From Luxibacter massiliensis (GTDB taxonomy: Bacteria > Bacillota > Clostridia > Lachnospirales > Lachnospiraceae), in NCBI RefSeq assembly GCF_900604355.1, contig NZ_UWOE01000001.1:434001-498000 (forward strand): DNA of 64,000 nt, read 5' to 3'. Positions 1-8,150 of this stretch are shown piece by piece. The notes under the pieces were generated by a model that was not told the DNA's origin, did no database searches, and worked only from the letters and a program-made list of their open reading frames with translations. The position numbers and the translations under genes were made by a program. Position 1 is the stretch's first letter, and the number at the start of each line of letters is the position of its first letter.

Positions 1-2
1 AG

Positions 3-2111
3 GTCATCTATGATTTTATGTGTGACGATTTATATGTACCAATGAAGATAAAGGAGATTGCCATTATTCTTCAGATACCGAGGGATCAGAGAGGGGAGCT
101 GAAGGCAGTACTGGACTCCCTGGTAGAAGACGGCAAAATTTATGTATCAAAAAAGGGCAAGTACGCTAAGGGGCAGGCTGACAGGCTGACAGGAACTTTT
201 CAGGCGAATGCCAGAGGTTTTGGGTTTGTTATTCAGGAGGACGCGGAAGACGTATTTATTTCTGACGAGAATATAAATGGTGCGTTCCAGGGGGATAAGG
301 TGGAATTTATTGTCATAAAATCCACAGAGGGCAGGCATAAGGAGGGAAAGATCGTACGGATTTTATCACATGGCACAACAAAAGTAGTGGGATTGTATGA
401 GAAGAGTAAAAATTTTGGTTTTGTGCGTCCTGACAATCAGCGTGTGCTCAATGATATTTATATTCCCTCAGGAAAGGAAAAAGGCGCCATAACAGGGCAT
501 AAAGTGGTTGTGGAACTGACATCCTATGGAAACCAGGACTCAAAGCCTGAAGGGAAAATAGTTGAAATTATAGGGCATGTCAATGATCCCGGCACAGATA
601 TTATGTCTATTGTGAAAGGCTATGACCTTCCGGTAGAATTTCCTGATAAAGTTATGAACCAGGCAGAGCGGGTGGGCAAGGAGGTTACCCAGGCTGATAT
701 GGAAGGCAGGCTGGATCTACGGAAATGGCAGATGGTAACTATTGACGGTGAGGATGCAAAAGATTTAGACGATGCAGTGTCCTTGACAAAAAAGAACGGA
801 AGCTACTGCCTGGGCGTCCATATCGCAGATGTGGCAAATTATGTGCAGGAGCGAAGTGCGCTTGACAGAGAGGCATTGAAAAGAGGCACCAGTGTATATT
901 TGGCAGACCGTGTAATCCCAATGCTTCCCCATAGCCTTTCGAATGGAATATGTTCTTTAAATGCTGGTGAGGACAGGCTGGCTTTGAGCTGCATTATGAC
1001 AATAAACAGCAAAGGCGAGGTCATTGACCATGAAATTGCTGAGACAGTGATCCGTGTAGATGAGAGAATGAGCTATACAAATGTGTCCTTGATTCTCGAT
1101 AAAGAAGATCCGGAGGAGAGGAGGCGCTGCCAGGAGTTTATTCCAATGCTTGAGCAGATGTCTGAGTTATCTGGCATACTGCGTGAGAATAGGCGGAGAA
1201 GGGGATCTATAGATTTTGATTTTCCAGAGACAAAAATAATCCTGGATAAAAAAGGGCATCCTGTTGATGTTATGTCATATGAGAGGAATACGGCTACTAA
1301 AATTATCGAGGATTTTATGTTGCTGGCAAATGAAACTGTGGCTGAGGAATATTACTGGCGTGAGCTTCCTTTCCTCTACCGTACCCATGAACAGCCGGAT
1401 GAGGAAAAAATAAAAAAATTAAGTACATTCATCAATAATTTCGGTTATCATATACATGTAGGAAATAATGAAGTGAGGCCAAAGGAGGTACAGAAGTTGT
1501 TAGGGAAGGTGGAAGGCACACCAGAAGAGCCGCTAATCAGCCGCCTTGCCCTCCGTTCAATGAAACGGGCAAGATATACACCGGAAAACACAGGACACTT
1601 TGGCCTGGCTGCCAAGTATTATACTCATTTTACATCTCCTATAAGAAGATATCCAGATTTACAGATCCACCGTATTATCAAGGATAATATCAGAGGAAGG
1701 ATGAATGCCGAAAGAATCAGCCATTATGAAAAAATTCTTCCCGAGACGGCCCTTAAGTCCAGCGACAGGGAGCGCTGTGCAGAGGAAGCGGAAAGGGAGA
1801 CTATAAAACTGAAGAAGGTAGAATATATGCAGGGGCATATAGGGGATGAATACGAGGGAGTCATCTCAGGAATTACCAAATGGGGTGCGTACGTTGAACT
1901 CCCTAATACAATTGAAGGCTTAGTCCATGTGGCGAATATGCAGGATGACCATTATGAATATTGGGAGGAGCAATATGAATTAATCGGTGAACGCACAAGA
2001 AATGTATATAAACTTGGCCAGAAAGTCTGTATCCGTGTAATAGGAGCTGACCGGCTCCAAAGAACAATTGATTTTGCGTTTTGCGAAGATGTACGGGAGT
2101 ATGATGACTGA
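3..2111 (+). CDS. rnr: Ribonuclease R (5' end outside window)
   Basis: 3'-5' exoribonuclease of the RNB family, which degrades structured RNA and takes part in tmRNA-linked quality control. Going along the protein I see an N-terminal winged-helix-like segment, OB/cold-shock modules, the RNB catalytic core with its acidic signature DGEDAKDLDDAV (near nt 740-780), and a C-terminal S1 domain (GVISGITKWGAYVEL, near nt 1860-1910). The frame stays open to the left edge: codons before the ATG at 18 read VIYDF and continue the expected N-terminal helix, so the true start lies upstream and the gene is truncated here. About 700 residues are visible, near the full family length. Downstream come smpB and ssrA, a common Firmicute arrangement that fits RNase R's role in trans-translation. 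Family identity is certain; only the start is missing. Confidence 0.96.
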   Translation, partial: VIYDFMCDDLYVPMKIKEIAIILQIPRDQRGELKAVLDSLVEDGKIYVSKKGKYAKGQADRLTGTFQANARGFGFVIQEDAEDVFISDENINGAFQGDKVEFIVIKSTEGRHKEGKIVRILSHGTTKVVGLYEKSKNFGFVRPDNQRVLNDIYIPSGKEKGAITGHKVVVELTSYGNQDSKPEGKIVEIIGHVNDPGTDIMSIVKGYDLPVEFPDKVMNQAERVGKEVTQADMEGRLDLRKWQMVTIDGEDAKDLDDAVSLTKKNGSYCLGVHIADVANYVQERSALDREALKRGTSVYLADRVIPMLPHSLSNGICSLNAGEDRLALSCIMTINSKGEVIDHEIAETVIRVDERMSYTNVSLILDKEDPEERRRCQEFIPMLEQMSELSGILRENRRRRGSIDFDFPETKIILDKKGHPVDVMSYERNTATKIIEDFMLLANETVAEEYYWRELPFLYRTHEQPDEEKIKKLSTFINNFGYHIHVGNNEVRPKEVQKLLGKVEGTPEEPLISRLALRSMKRARYTPENTGHFGLAAKYYTHFTSPIRRYPDLQIHRIIKDNIRGRMNAERISHYEKILPETALKSSDRERCAEEAERETIKLKKVEYMQGHIGDEYEGVISGITKWGAYVELPNTIEGLVHVANMQDDHYEYWEEQYELIGERTRNVYKLGQKVCIRVIGADRLQRTIDFAFCEDVREYDD

Positions 2112-2210
2112 TAAATGTGGGTGGAAATTAAAAAATCTATCATATACATGCGGGCTAAATATGGCGGTCACTTTTAAGGGGATAGAACATTTAGGAAAGA
2201 GGAAAATGCT

Positions 2211-2678
2211 ATGGCTAAAACAGAGGGCAAGCTGATTGCCAACAATAAGAAAGCATATCATGATTATTTTATTTTAGAGAAATATGAGGCCGGAATTGTA
2301 CTTCACGGTACAGAGGTGAAATCACTGCGTATGGGAAAGTGCAGCATCAAAGAGGCGTTTATCAGGATTGAGAACAGTGAGATGTTTATTTATGGAATGC
2401 ATATCAGTCCCTATGAGAAAGGAAATATTTTTAATAAGGACCCCCTCCGGGTACGGAAGCTGCTTTTGCATAAGAATGAAATTAATAAGATTTTTGGGAA
2501 AATGAAGGAGAAAGGAAATACGGTCGTCCCCCTGAAGATTTACTTCAGCGGAAGTCTTGTAAAAGTAGAAATAGGGCTTGCAAAAGGGAAGAAGCTATAT
2601 GATAAGCGGGATGATATAGCCAAAAAGGATCAGAAGCGTGAAGCGCAGAGAGACTTTAAGGTAAGAAATCTGGGATAG
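2211..2678 (+). CDS. smpB: SsrA-binding protein SmpB
   Basis: Small basic protein that binds tmRNA and carries it to stalled ribosomes. It has 155 residues, the normal family size. Family hallmarks are visible: NNKKAYHDYFILEKYEAGI near the N-terminus, LHGTEVKSLR in the barrel, GLAKGKKLYDKRDD towards the end, and a Lys/Arg-rich tail (KKDQKREAQRDF) that enters the decoding centre. The start ATG at 2211 follows an AGGAAAGAGG-type ribosome binding site. It lies 99 bp after rnr, and its RNA partner ssrA is about 2 kb downstream on the opposite strand, so the trans-translation machinery is grouped. Confidence 0.97.
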   Translation: MAKTEGKLIANNKKAYHDYFILEKYEAGIVLHGTEVKSLRMGKCSIKEAFIRIENSEMFIYGMHISPYEKGNIFNKDPLRVRKLLLHKNEINKIFGKMKEKGNTVVPLKIYFSGSLVKVEIGLAKGKKLYDKRDDIAKKDQKREAQRDFKVRNLG

Positions 2679-2688
2679 GAGTATTAGT

Positions 2689-3468
2689 ATGGGGCCAGTG
2701 AGGGTTAGAAAAATTGAAATAGGCGGGGGACTGCCGAAAATCTGTGCGCCAATAGCGGCCGCTAATGAATCAGAAATATTGAGGGCGGCGCAGGCTGTGA
2801 GCCTAAGCCATGCAGATATTGCCGAGTGGCGGGCAGACTGGTATGAGGATATTTTGGACTTAAAAAAAGCTAAAAGAATAATACAGAAGATACGATATAT
2901 CTTAGGTGAACGGCCTCTTCTTTTTACCTTCCGCACTATGGGAGAGGGCGGAGAAAAGGATATCAGCCAGGAGGAGTACCAGGTAGTGAATGAAATGGCC
3001 GCAGAAACTGGCTGTGTGGATCTGCTGGATATAGAGGCATTTATGCCAGAAGGGAAAGGGAAAAAGACAGTACAGGCACTGGTGAAAATGGTGCAGGACA
3101 AGGGAGTAAAGGTGATTGCATCTAACCATGATTTTCAAAAAACCCCTGCCGAGGATGAAATTGTATTAAGACTGTGCAAAATGCAGGATATGGGGGCAGA
3201 CATTGCCAAAATTGCGGTAATGCCCCAGAATCAGAGGGATGTGCTTACACTCTTATCGGCTACAGAGAGGATGTATTCGGCCTATGCCAAGATCCCGGTA
3301 ATTACCATGTCTATGGACTCCCAGGGCATTGTCAGCCGACTCTGCGGGGAGATTTTTGGGTCCGCATTGACATTTGGGACAGTTGGCCAGGCATCGGCGC
3401 CAGGGCAGATACCTGCTGAGGATTTAAAAACATTTATAACGCTGCTGCATAAATATATGCAGGATTAG
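2689..3468 (+). CDS. aroD: Type I 3-dehydroquinate dehydratase
   Basis: Shikimate pathway enzyme converting 3-dehydroquinate to 3-dehydroshikimate through a Schiff base. The protein is a 259-residue single-domain barrel. Visible motifs are EWRAD near the N-terminus, SNHDF with the catalytic His147, KIAVMP with the Schiff-base Lys174, and the C-terminal substrate loop (RLCGEIFGS, then SAPGQI). The spacing of His and Lys matches the well-studied type I enzymes. It starts 10 bp after smpB with its own GGAG site, so it is probably co-transcribed, though functionally unrelated. No other shikimate gene is nearby. Confidence 0.95.
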   Translation: MGPVRVRKIEIGGGLPKICAPIAAANESEILRAAQAVSLSHADIAEWRADWYEDILDLKKAKRIIQKIRYILGERPLLFTFRTMGEGGEKDISQEEYQVVNEMAAETGCVDLLDIEAFMPEGKGKKTVQALVKMVQDKGVKVIASNHDFQKTPAEDEIVLRLCKMQDMGADIAKIAVMPQNQRDVLTLLSATERMYSAYAKIPVITMSMDSQGIVSRLCGEIFGSALTFGTVGQASAPGQIPAEDLKTFITLLHKYMQD

Positions 3469-3510
3469 CATGTACATCTAAATTGCGGCTAAAAGCCTCT
3501 GTTTATTGGC

Positions 3511-3600
3511 AGGCGGACTGCGTCCGATAAGGTATACCCAAAGGGCATCCCATAAAGCAGGCCCCCAGAGGGGCGGGCGGACTGCGTCCGATAAGGTATA
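3511..3600. repeat. Dual-hairpin repeat, about 1.4 units, reverse orientation
   Basis: A 26-bp segment (GCGGACTGCGTCCGATAAGG and flanks) occurs at 3511-3536 and again at 3575-3600, period 64 bp. Each copy contains the hairpin CGGAC-TGC-GTCCG, and between them lies GCCCC-CAGA-GGGGC. Read on the minus strand, the block aligns with the 69-bp tandem units at 44983-45174: same order of box GGTATACCTTA, hairpin 1, hairpin 2, then a GGGRTGCCCT segment. The stem sequences differ but stay paired. It sits between the convergent aroD and HAD genes and could act in termination or be an extragenic palindromic repeat. Confidence 0.8.
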
Positions 3601-3601
3601 T

Positions 3602-4192
3602 TTATATTCCAAGGGCATGTTTTACTTCCTGAATATTTTCTGTAAAGACCAGTCCGTCCATACCAAGCTGCCTGCCGGCAGCAATGTTCTCTTCTTTATC
3701 GTCGAGGAAAAAGCATTCTTCAGGCTTCAGGGAGTAAGCGGCAAATAAATATTTATATATATCTAATTCAGGCTTCATCATTTTAAGGGGGCCGGAGAAT
3801 ACAATACCATCAAATTCTTTCAATATTTTATAGTGATCGGATTGTTCTGCAAAATAGGAGGAGGCATTAGAGAGGAGATAGATAGAGTATCCCCTCTTTT
3901 TTAATTCATAGATAAAGTCCCATGTGCGGTAGATAGGTGTTAAAAGTCTGCACCAATCTCGGGAAAGCCTGTATATAGAAGGACGGAGCCTTTCCGGTAC
4001 TTTTAAGGCAGCCGTGTCCATATAAGTATCATAATCGATAATACCTTTATCCAGGGAATCCCAGTCATAAAATACAGCTTCCTTTATAATAGGAAAATCT
4101 TCCGGCGCAGGACAGAATTTTTCAATTACCTGCTGTGCATCAAATTTAGCAAGAACGTTGCCAAAATCAAAAATAATATTTTTATATCTCAT
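3602..4192 (-). CDS. HAD-family hydrolase (HAD-IA, YihX-like)
   Basis: Predicted phosphatase of the haloacid dehalogenase superfamily, 196 residues. Motif I is IIFDFGNVLAKFD at the N-terminus (nucleophile Asp plus acid-base Asp), motif II is in YLLSNAS, and the last acidic motif is FFLDDKEENI. A helical cap lies between motifs I and II, as in subfamily IA. The start was set at 4192, where AAAGGAAAAGAATAATG gives a good ribosome site; a longer reading from 4249 has none. Upstream in the same orientation lie one copy of a dispersed structured element and the ssrA terminator. Substrate is not predictable; sugar phosphates or nucleotides are usual for this family. Confidence 0.85.
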   Translation of the reverse strand: MRYKNIIFDFGNVLAKFDAQQVIEKFCPAPEDFPIIKEAVFYDWDSLDKGIIDYDTYMDTAALKVPERLRPSIYRLSRDWCRLLTPIYRTWDFIYELKKRGYSIYLLSNASSYFAEQSDHYKILKEFDGIVFSGPLKMMKPELDIYKYLFAAYSLKPEECFFLDDKEENIAAGRQLGMDGLVFTENIQEVKHALGI

Positions 4193-4307
4193 TATTCTTT
4201 TCCTTTCTACAATCAGGTTTAGGTTTTGATTACTGCTGCAATGGTCCATAAATAATTTATATCCTGCATATTTATTTTGTATTGCCCGGAGGTTCTTTTA
4301 TTCCCAC

Positions 4308-4430
4308 GGGCGACGAGCTATGCGCTCATGCTTACATGGCCAGTTGGTGGCTGCCGCAAGGGCCTACTATTCCGATGCCGGCATCGCTGCTAGTTTGATG
4401 CCCCACATGTCTGCATCGGATATTTGGCTT
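4308..4430 (-). repeat. Dispersed structured element, copy 1
   Basis: About 123 nt that align almost without gaps to 43918-44040. Shared blocks include CGACGAGC/CAACGAGC, CTTACATG/TTTACATG, TCCGATGC, GCTGCTAGTTTG, TGCCCC and GCATCGG. It can fold: CATG-CTTA-CATG hairpin, perfect CGATGCCGGCATCG, and closing arms CCGATGC/GCATCGG. Both copies lie just upstream of a minus-strand gene in the same relative orientation, so minus is the likely sense strand. No riboswitch class I recognise matches it. Confidence 0.72.
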
Positions 4431-4472
4431 CCCGTATAACTTTAGATGGGAAATAAAATCTGTTGATGAATC

Positions 4473-4502
4473 CAATAAAAAACAGAGGATAAACCTCTGT
4501 TT
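4473..4502 (-). terminator. Intrinsic terminator of ssrA
   Basis: On the minus strand AACAGAGG-TTTAT-CCTCTGTT forms an 8-bp hairpin followed directly by TTTTATT. It lies about 105 nt past the tmRNA 3' end and before the dispersed element. Confidence 0.8.
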
Positions 4503-4607
4503 CTCAGCAAATCAGGATATTTTAAATTGTGTTTACCCAATGCTCCTGCCCATCTGGACGCTCCCCCTGGCGGTATGCTGCAGCCAGGATTAAGAAATGT
4601 ATTCCAA

Positions 4608-4949
4608 TGGACCTGGCGGGAATCGAACCCGCGTCCAAAAGCCTATCCCATGTACTTCTACTATCATAGTCAGTTCTTATTCATTCCCTCCGCTGCACGG
4701 GAACTAACACCCCTGCAGGTTCAGTAGCTTCATATTACGCCTGCCGGCTCAAAGCTTTGCCGGTATCGTTTCCCGCATAGTCGGTGCCAGACTCTCAAAG
4801 TGCGGGTGCCCCGAGGCTGACATGCAGCAATTAGGCTGCAGCTAATTCGAAATTATCGTTAGCGTTTAATTTTAAGTTTGCGATTTGACGCATCTGCCTG
4901 CGGATAGCTTCTCCATCTTCAAGACCCCTGTCGAAACCAGTACAAGCCC
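4608..4949 (-). ncRNA. ssrA: Transfer-messenger RNA (tmRNA)
   Basis: Rescues ribosomes stalled on broken mRNA. The 5' end reads GGGCTTGTACTGGTTTCGAC, the classic tmRNA start; the 3' end carries the T-arm GCGGGTTCGATTCCCGC and pairs through its acceptor strand (AGGTCC with GGGCTT, including wobbles). The gene is 342 nt, normal length. The terminal CCA is not encoded, since the base after discriminator A is T. The tag frame at 4881-4831 reads ANLKLNANDNFELAAA and stop, 16 residues ending in the usual AAA degron. It is transcribed opposite to smpB and rnr. A good promoter lies at 5021-5049. Confidence 0.96.
4831..4881 (-). CDS. tmRNA proteolysis tag reading frame
   Basis: Codons GCA AAC TTA AAA to GCC TAA inside ssrA give ANLKLNANDNFELAAA. 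The hydrophobic end LAAA is the recognition signal for ClpXP-type proteases. Resume codon is the GCA after the AAATC context typical of tmRNA. Confidence 0.88.
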   Translation of the reverse strand, partial: ANLKLNANDNFELAAA

Positions 4950-5020
4950 GAAAATAAAAACAGCGGCTAAAGGCTAAATATTGCTGTGCTACTTTTCACC
5001 TTCTATAAACCGTATGATAT

Positions 5021-5049
5021 ATTTTATAGAAAAGGCTTCTTAAAGTCAA
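5021..5049 (-). promoter_or_regulatory. ssrA promoter
   Basis: Minus strand TTGACT (5049-5044), 17-bp spacer, TAAAAT (5026-5021). Transcription would begin about 60 nt before the mature tmRNA 5' end, leaving a leader for RNase P removal. Confidence 0.75.
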
Positions 5050-5212
5050 GGCATATAGAAAAGTTCATATATATTTAAGATTTTACACAGATTTTTCTAA
5101 TATATACTGGTTTCTTTAGCAGATTTTTGTGATAATATATATTTAAGGTTCATATGGCCTTCATTAAGATTATGTATTTGAATTTTGAAAACAGGAGAAG
5201 AGAGGTTCCAAT

Positions 5213-6034
5213 ATGCCAACAACATACGCACATTATAGATTTGGGAAAGATGTTATCACTACGCTTCCGAAAAGAGTGGGGGCGGCTATAGAGAATAACA
5301 GAGAGTTATTTGACATTGGCCTCCATGGCCCAGATATTTTATTTTATTATAACCCACTTTCAAAAAATCCGGTGAACCAGCAGGGATATGAGATGCATGA
5401 CAGGACAGGGGATGAGTTTTTCAGGCGTGCCGCCGAAATCATTAAGGCCGATGAGGATTCTGCGGCTGCAAGGGCATATATTTATGGATTTATATGTCAT
5501 TTTGCACTGGACAGTGAGTGCCATAAATATATAGAGAAGATGATTCAGGTAAGTAAGCTGAGCCACGCTGAAATTGAGATGGAGTTTGACAGATACCTTT
5601 TGACAGAGGATCATATCAATCCCCTCACATATCTGGGTACAAGACATATCCACCCAACGATAGGTAATGCGGAGGTAATTGCCCCGTTTTTCCAGGATGT
5701 ATCTGCTGAGATTATAAAAAAGAGTTTGGTTTCTATGATTATCTGCCATAGGCTGCTTCTCGCCCCTGGACAGGCTAAGAGGAAAGTTTTAGCAGCGGCC
5801 ATGAAGGTCAGCAGAACGTACGACTCTATGTACGGCATGGTCATGAGTGAGCAGGCGAACCCACAGTGCCAGAAGTATTGTCTTTTGCTGAAGAAGCTGT
5901 ATGCGGGTGCTGTGCCTCTGGCAGTAGATTTGATTATAAAATTTCAGAAAGTATTGTTTCAGGATGGGGAGCTTCCGGTACGCTTCCATGAGACTTTCGG
6001 CGCAGGTGAGAATTGGGAGGCGCTGCCCCTGTAG
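5213..6034 (+). CDS. Zinc-dependent phospholipase C-like protein
   Basis: Member of the Zn_dep_PLPC-like family, 273 residues, predicted alpha-helical metal-dependent hydrolase. Visible candidate ligands are the early His (TTYAHYRFG), HGPDILFYY, and the helical motif CHFALDSECHKYI, with a further HDR near residue 65. There is no signal peptide, so unlike secreted clostridial alpha-toxin it probably acts in the cytoplasm, and there is no C2-like domain. The start ATG follows GGAGAAGAGAGG. Such genes are common single copies in Lachnospiraceae and their substrate is unknown. It stands alone, with ssrA divergent on the left. Confidence 0.78.
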   Translation: MPTTYAHYRFGKDVITTLPKRVGAAIENNRELFDIGLHGPDILFYYNPLSKNPVNQQGYEMHDRTGDEFFRRAAEIIKADEDSAAARAYIYGFICHFALDSECHKYIEKMIQVSKLSHAEIEMEFDRYLLTEDHINPLTYLGTRHIHPTIGNAEVIAPFFQDVSAEIIKKSLVSMIICHRLLLAPGQAKRKVLAAAMKVSRTYDSMYGMVMSEQANPQCQKYCLLLKKLYAGAVPLAVDLIIKFQKVLFQDGELPVRFHETFGAGENWEALPL

Positions 6035-6117
6035 TATGAGCCTGGACAGGCTAAGAGGATCGTCTTTTTATTGAGGAATGGGATAAAGAAAAGGTTGTAA
6101 AAGATAGGGGAGGTTAA

Positions 6118-7359
6118 GTGGTGAAATTCAAGATGACGGAGCTGGAAAAGAAATGGGTACTTTATGATGTGGGGAACTCGGCATTTACCATGCTGGTAGC
6201 GACTATTTTTCCGATTTATTTTAATTACCTTGCAGATAATGCAGGAATATCATCCGTTGATTATTTGGCCTATTGGGGGTATGCCACGTCTATATGCACA
6301 TTATTAGTTGCTATCTTGGGTCCTACACTTGGTGCAGTGGCAGATACAAAGAATTATAAAAAAGTAATCTTTTCCGTGTTTCTGGGGGTTGGGGTTGCAG
6401 GCTGTATCCTCCTGGGATTTCTCTCCTCCTGGATTTGGTTCCTTGGCGTGTTTATTTTGGCAAAGACAGGATATTCAGCCAGCTTGATTTTTTATGATGC
6501 CATGCTGACAGACGTAACAGAACCAGAGAGAATGGACGTGGTGTCTTCACAGGGATTTGCGTGGGGATATATCGGAAGCTGCATCCCCTTTGTAGCAAGT
6601 CTTGGAGTTGTGCTGGGGGCAGGAAGCCTGGGCATTCATATGCAGACTTCTATGGTAATTGCTTTTCTGATTACGGCAGCCTGGTGGCTGTTATCGGCAG
6701 TGCCGCTTCTAAAATCATACAGGCAGAAATATTTTGCTGAGACATCTGGACAGGTGGTTAAGAAAAGCTTTATACGTTTAGGGCATACACTTAAAGAGCT
6801 GATGAAGGAAAAGCATATTTTTATGTTCTTGATTGCCTTTTTCTTTTATATAGACGGGGTATATACAGTCATTGATATGGCAACTGCCTATGGGCAGGCG
6901 CTGGGACTGGATAGTACAGGACTTTTGCTGGCCCTGCTCCTCACACAGATTGTAGCATTCCCCTGTGTCCTTATTTTTAGCAGGCTGTCTAAAAGGGTTT
7001 CCTCTACGGCGATTATTACAATCTGTATTGCTGCATACCTGGGTATTGCACTTTACGCGTATGGATTGGACACACAGTTGGACTTTTGGATTCTGGCCGT
7101 ACTGGTTGGGATGTTCCAGGGAACCATCCAGGCATTGTCCCGCTCTTATTTTGCCAGAATAATCCCTGCTGAAAAATCAGGGGAATACTTTGGGATCTAT
7201 GATATCTGCGGCAAAGGGGCTTCTATTATAGGTACGGCCTTTGTATCTATACTCAGCCAGATTACGGGAAATGTCAACATCGGTGTAAGTGCCCTTTCGG
7301 TGATGTTCCTCATCGGACTTATTTTATTCAGAAGAGCTGTGAAGCTGGCAAACCAATGA
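6118..7359 (+). CDS. MFS transporter, UMF1 (Atg22-like) family
   Basis: Integral membrane protein of 413 residues with about twelve hydrophobic segments. The N-terminal sequence (LEKKWVLYDVGNSAFTMLV) is diagnostic of the UMF1 branch of the major facilitator superfamily, related to the yeast vacuolar amino-acid effluxer Atg22. A loop-adjacent GAVADTKNYKK matches the MFS loop 2-3 signature. GTG at 6118 follows AGGGGAGG; another GTG at 6121 and an ATG at 6133 are alternatives. Substrate cannot be told. It is followed by an ABC operon and may be read with it (78 bp to the next start). Confidence 0.88.
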   Translation: MVKFKMTELEKKWVLYDVGNSAFTMLVATIFPIYFNYLADNAGISSVDYLAYWGYATSICTLLVAILGPTLGAVADTKNYKKVIFSVFLGVGVAGCILLGFLSSWIWFLGVFILAKTGYSASLIFYDAMLTDVTEPERMDVVSSQGFAWGYIGSCIPFVASLGVVLGAGSLGIHMQTSMVIAFLITAAWWLLSAVPLLKSYRQKYFAETSGQVVKKSFIRLGHTLKELMKEKHIFMFLIAFFFYIDGVYTVIDMATAYGQALGLDSTGLLLALLLTQIVAFPCVLIFSRLSKRVSSTAIITICIAAYLGIALYAYGLDTQLDFWILAVLVGMFQGTIQALSRSYFARIIPAEKSGEYFGIYDICGKGASIIGTAFVSILSQITGNVNIGVSALSVMFLIGLILFRRAVKLANQ

Positions 7360-7437
7360 GAAAATATAGTATGAAAGGAAGTGTGCTTTCATTACTATTT
7401 ATGCTGTCATTTGAAAGGCAGCGGAATGGAGATTAGT

Positions 7438-8142
7438 ATGAAGGATTTCGTGAAATTAGAGGGCATTACAAAGATTTATAAAATGGGTGAAGTTGAGATA
7501 CGTGCTGTAGATGGGATTGATTTTGCCATAGATAAAGGTGAGTTTGTTGTGATAGTTGGGCCAAGCGGCGCGGGGAAAACCACTGTTTTAAATATACTTG
7601 GCGGAATGGACACGGCAACAGGCGGCAAGATTACCGTAGATGGAGCAAATATTACGGATTATAATGCCAGGCAGCTTACTGGCTACCGCAGGGATGATAT
7701 TGGCTTTGTGTTTCAGTTTTATAATCTGGTCCCTAATTTAACTGCCCTTGAAAATGTTGAGCTGGCACTGCAGATCTGCAGGGAGCCACTAGATGCAAAA
7801 GAGGTACTGGAGGATGTGGGACTTGGGGATAGGCTGGATAATTTCCCGGCCCAGCTTTCCGGCGGGGAACAGCAGAGGGTGTCAATTGCCAGGGCCCTGG
7901 CCAAAAATCCTAAATTACTTCTCTGTGATGAACCCACAGGCGCCTTGGATTATAGCACAGGAAAGGCTATTTTAAAAATACTGCAGGATATGTGCCGGGA
8001 AAGAGGCATGACAGTAATTGTAATTACCCATAATTCTGCGCTCGCACCTATGGCGGACCGCCTGATCCGTATTAAAAATGGAAAGGTATCCTTTATGGAA
8101 AAGAATGAGAATCCGATGTCAATTGATAAAATTGAATGGTAG
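7438..8142 (+). CDS. ABC transporter ATP-binding protein (MacB/LolD type)
   Basis: Energises the FtsX-like permease encoded next. In 234 residues I see Walker A GPSGAGKTTVLN, Q-loop FQFYNLVP, signature LSGGEQQR, Walker B LLLCDEPTGALD and the H-loop VITHN. GALD after Walker B and the short length are typical of the MacB/LolD/FtsE class, which powers mechanotransmission or export, not solute uptake. The start at 7438 follows GGAG with normal spacing; an upstream ATG at 7423 lacks one. Its stop lies just before the permease start (8151), implying translational coupling. Confidence 0.92.
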   Translation: MKDFVKLEGITKIYKMGEVEIRAVDGIDFAIDKGEFVVIVGPSGAGKTTVLNILGGMDTATGGKITVDGANITDYNARQLTGYRRDDIGFVFQFYNLVPNLTALENVELALQICREPLDAKEVLEDVGLGDRLDNFPAQLSGGEQQRVSIARALAKNPKLLLCDEPTGALDYSTGKAILKILQDMCRERGMTVIVITHNSALAPMADRLIRIKNGKVSFMEKNENPMSIDKIEW

Positions 8143-8150
8143 GTATGTGT

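Noticed and set aside
3506..3748. 80-residue protein over the dual-hairpin repeat
   Set aside because: It runs antisense into the HAD gene, has no ribosome site and is made of repeat sequence.
4527..4727. Small protein containing WRESNPRPKA
   Set aside because: It is the antisense translation of the tmRNA 3' end (T-arm), a well-known false gene.
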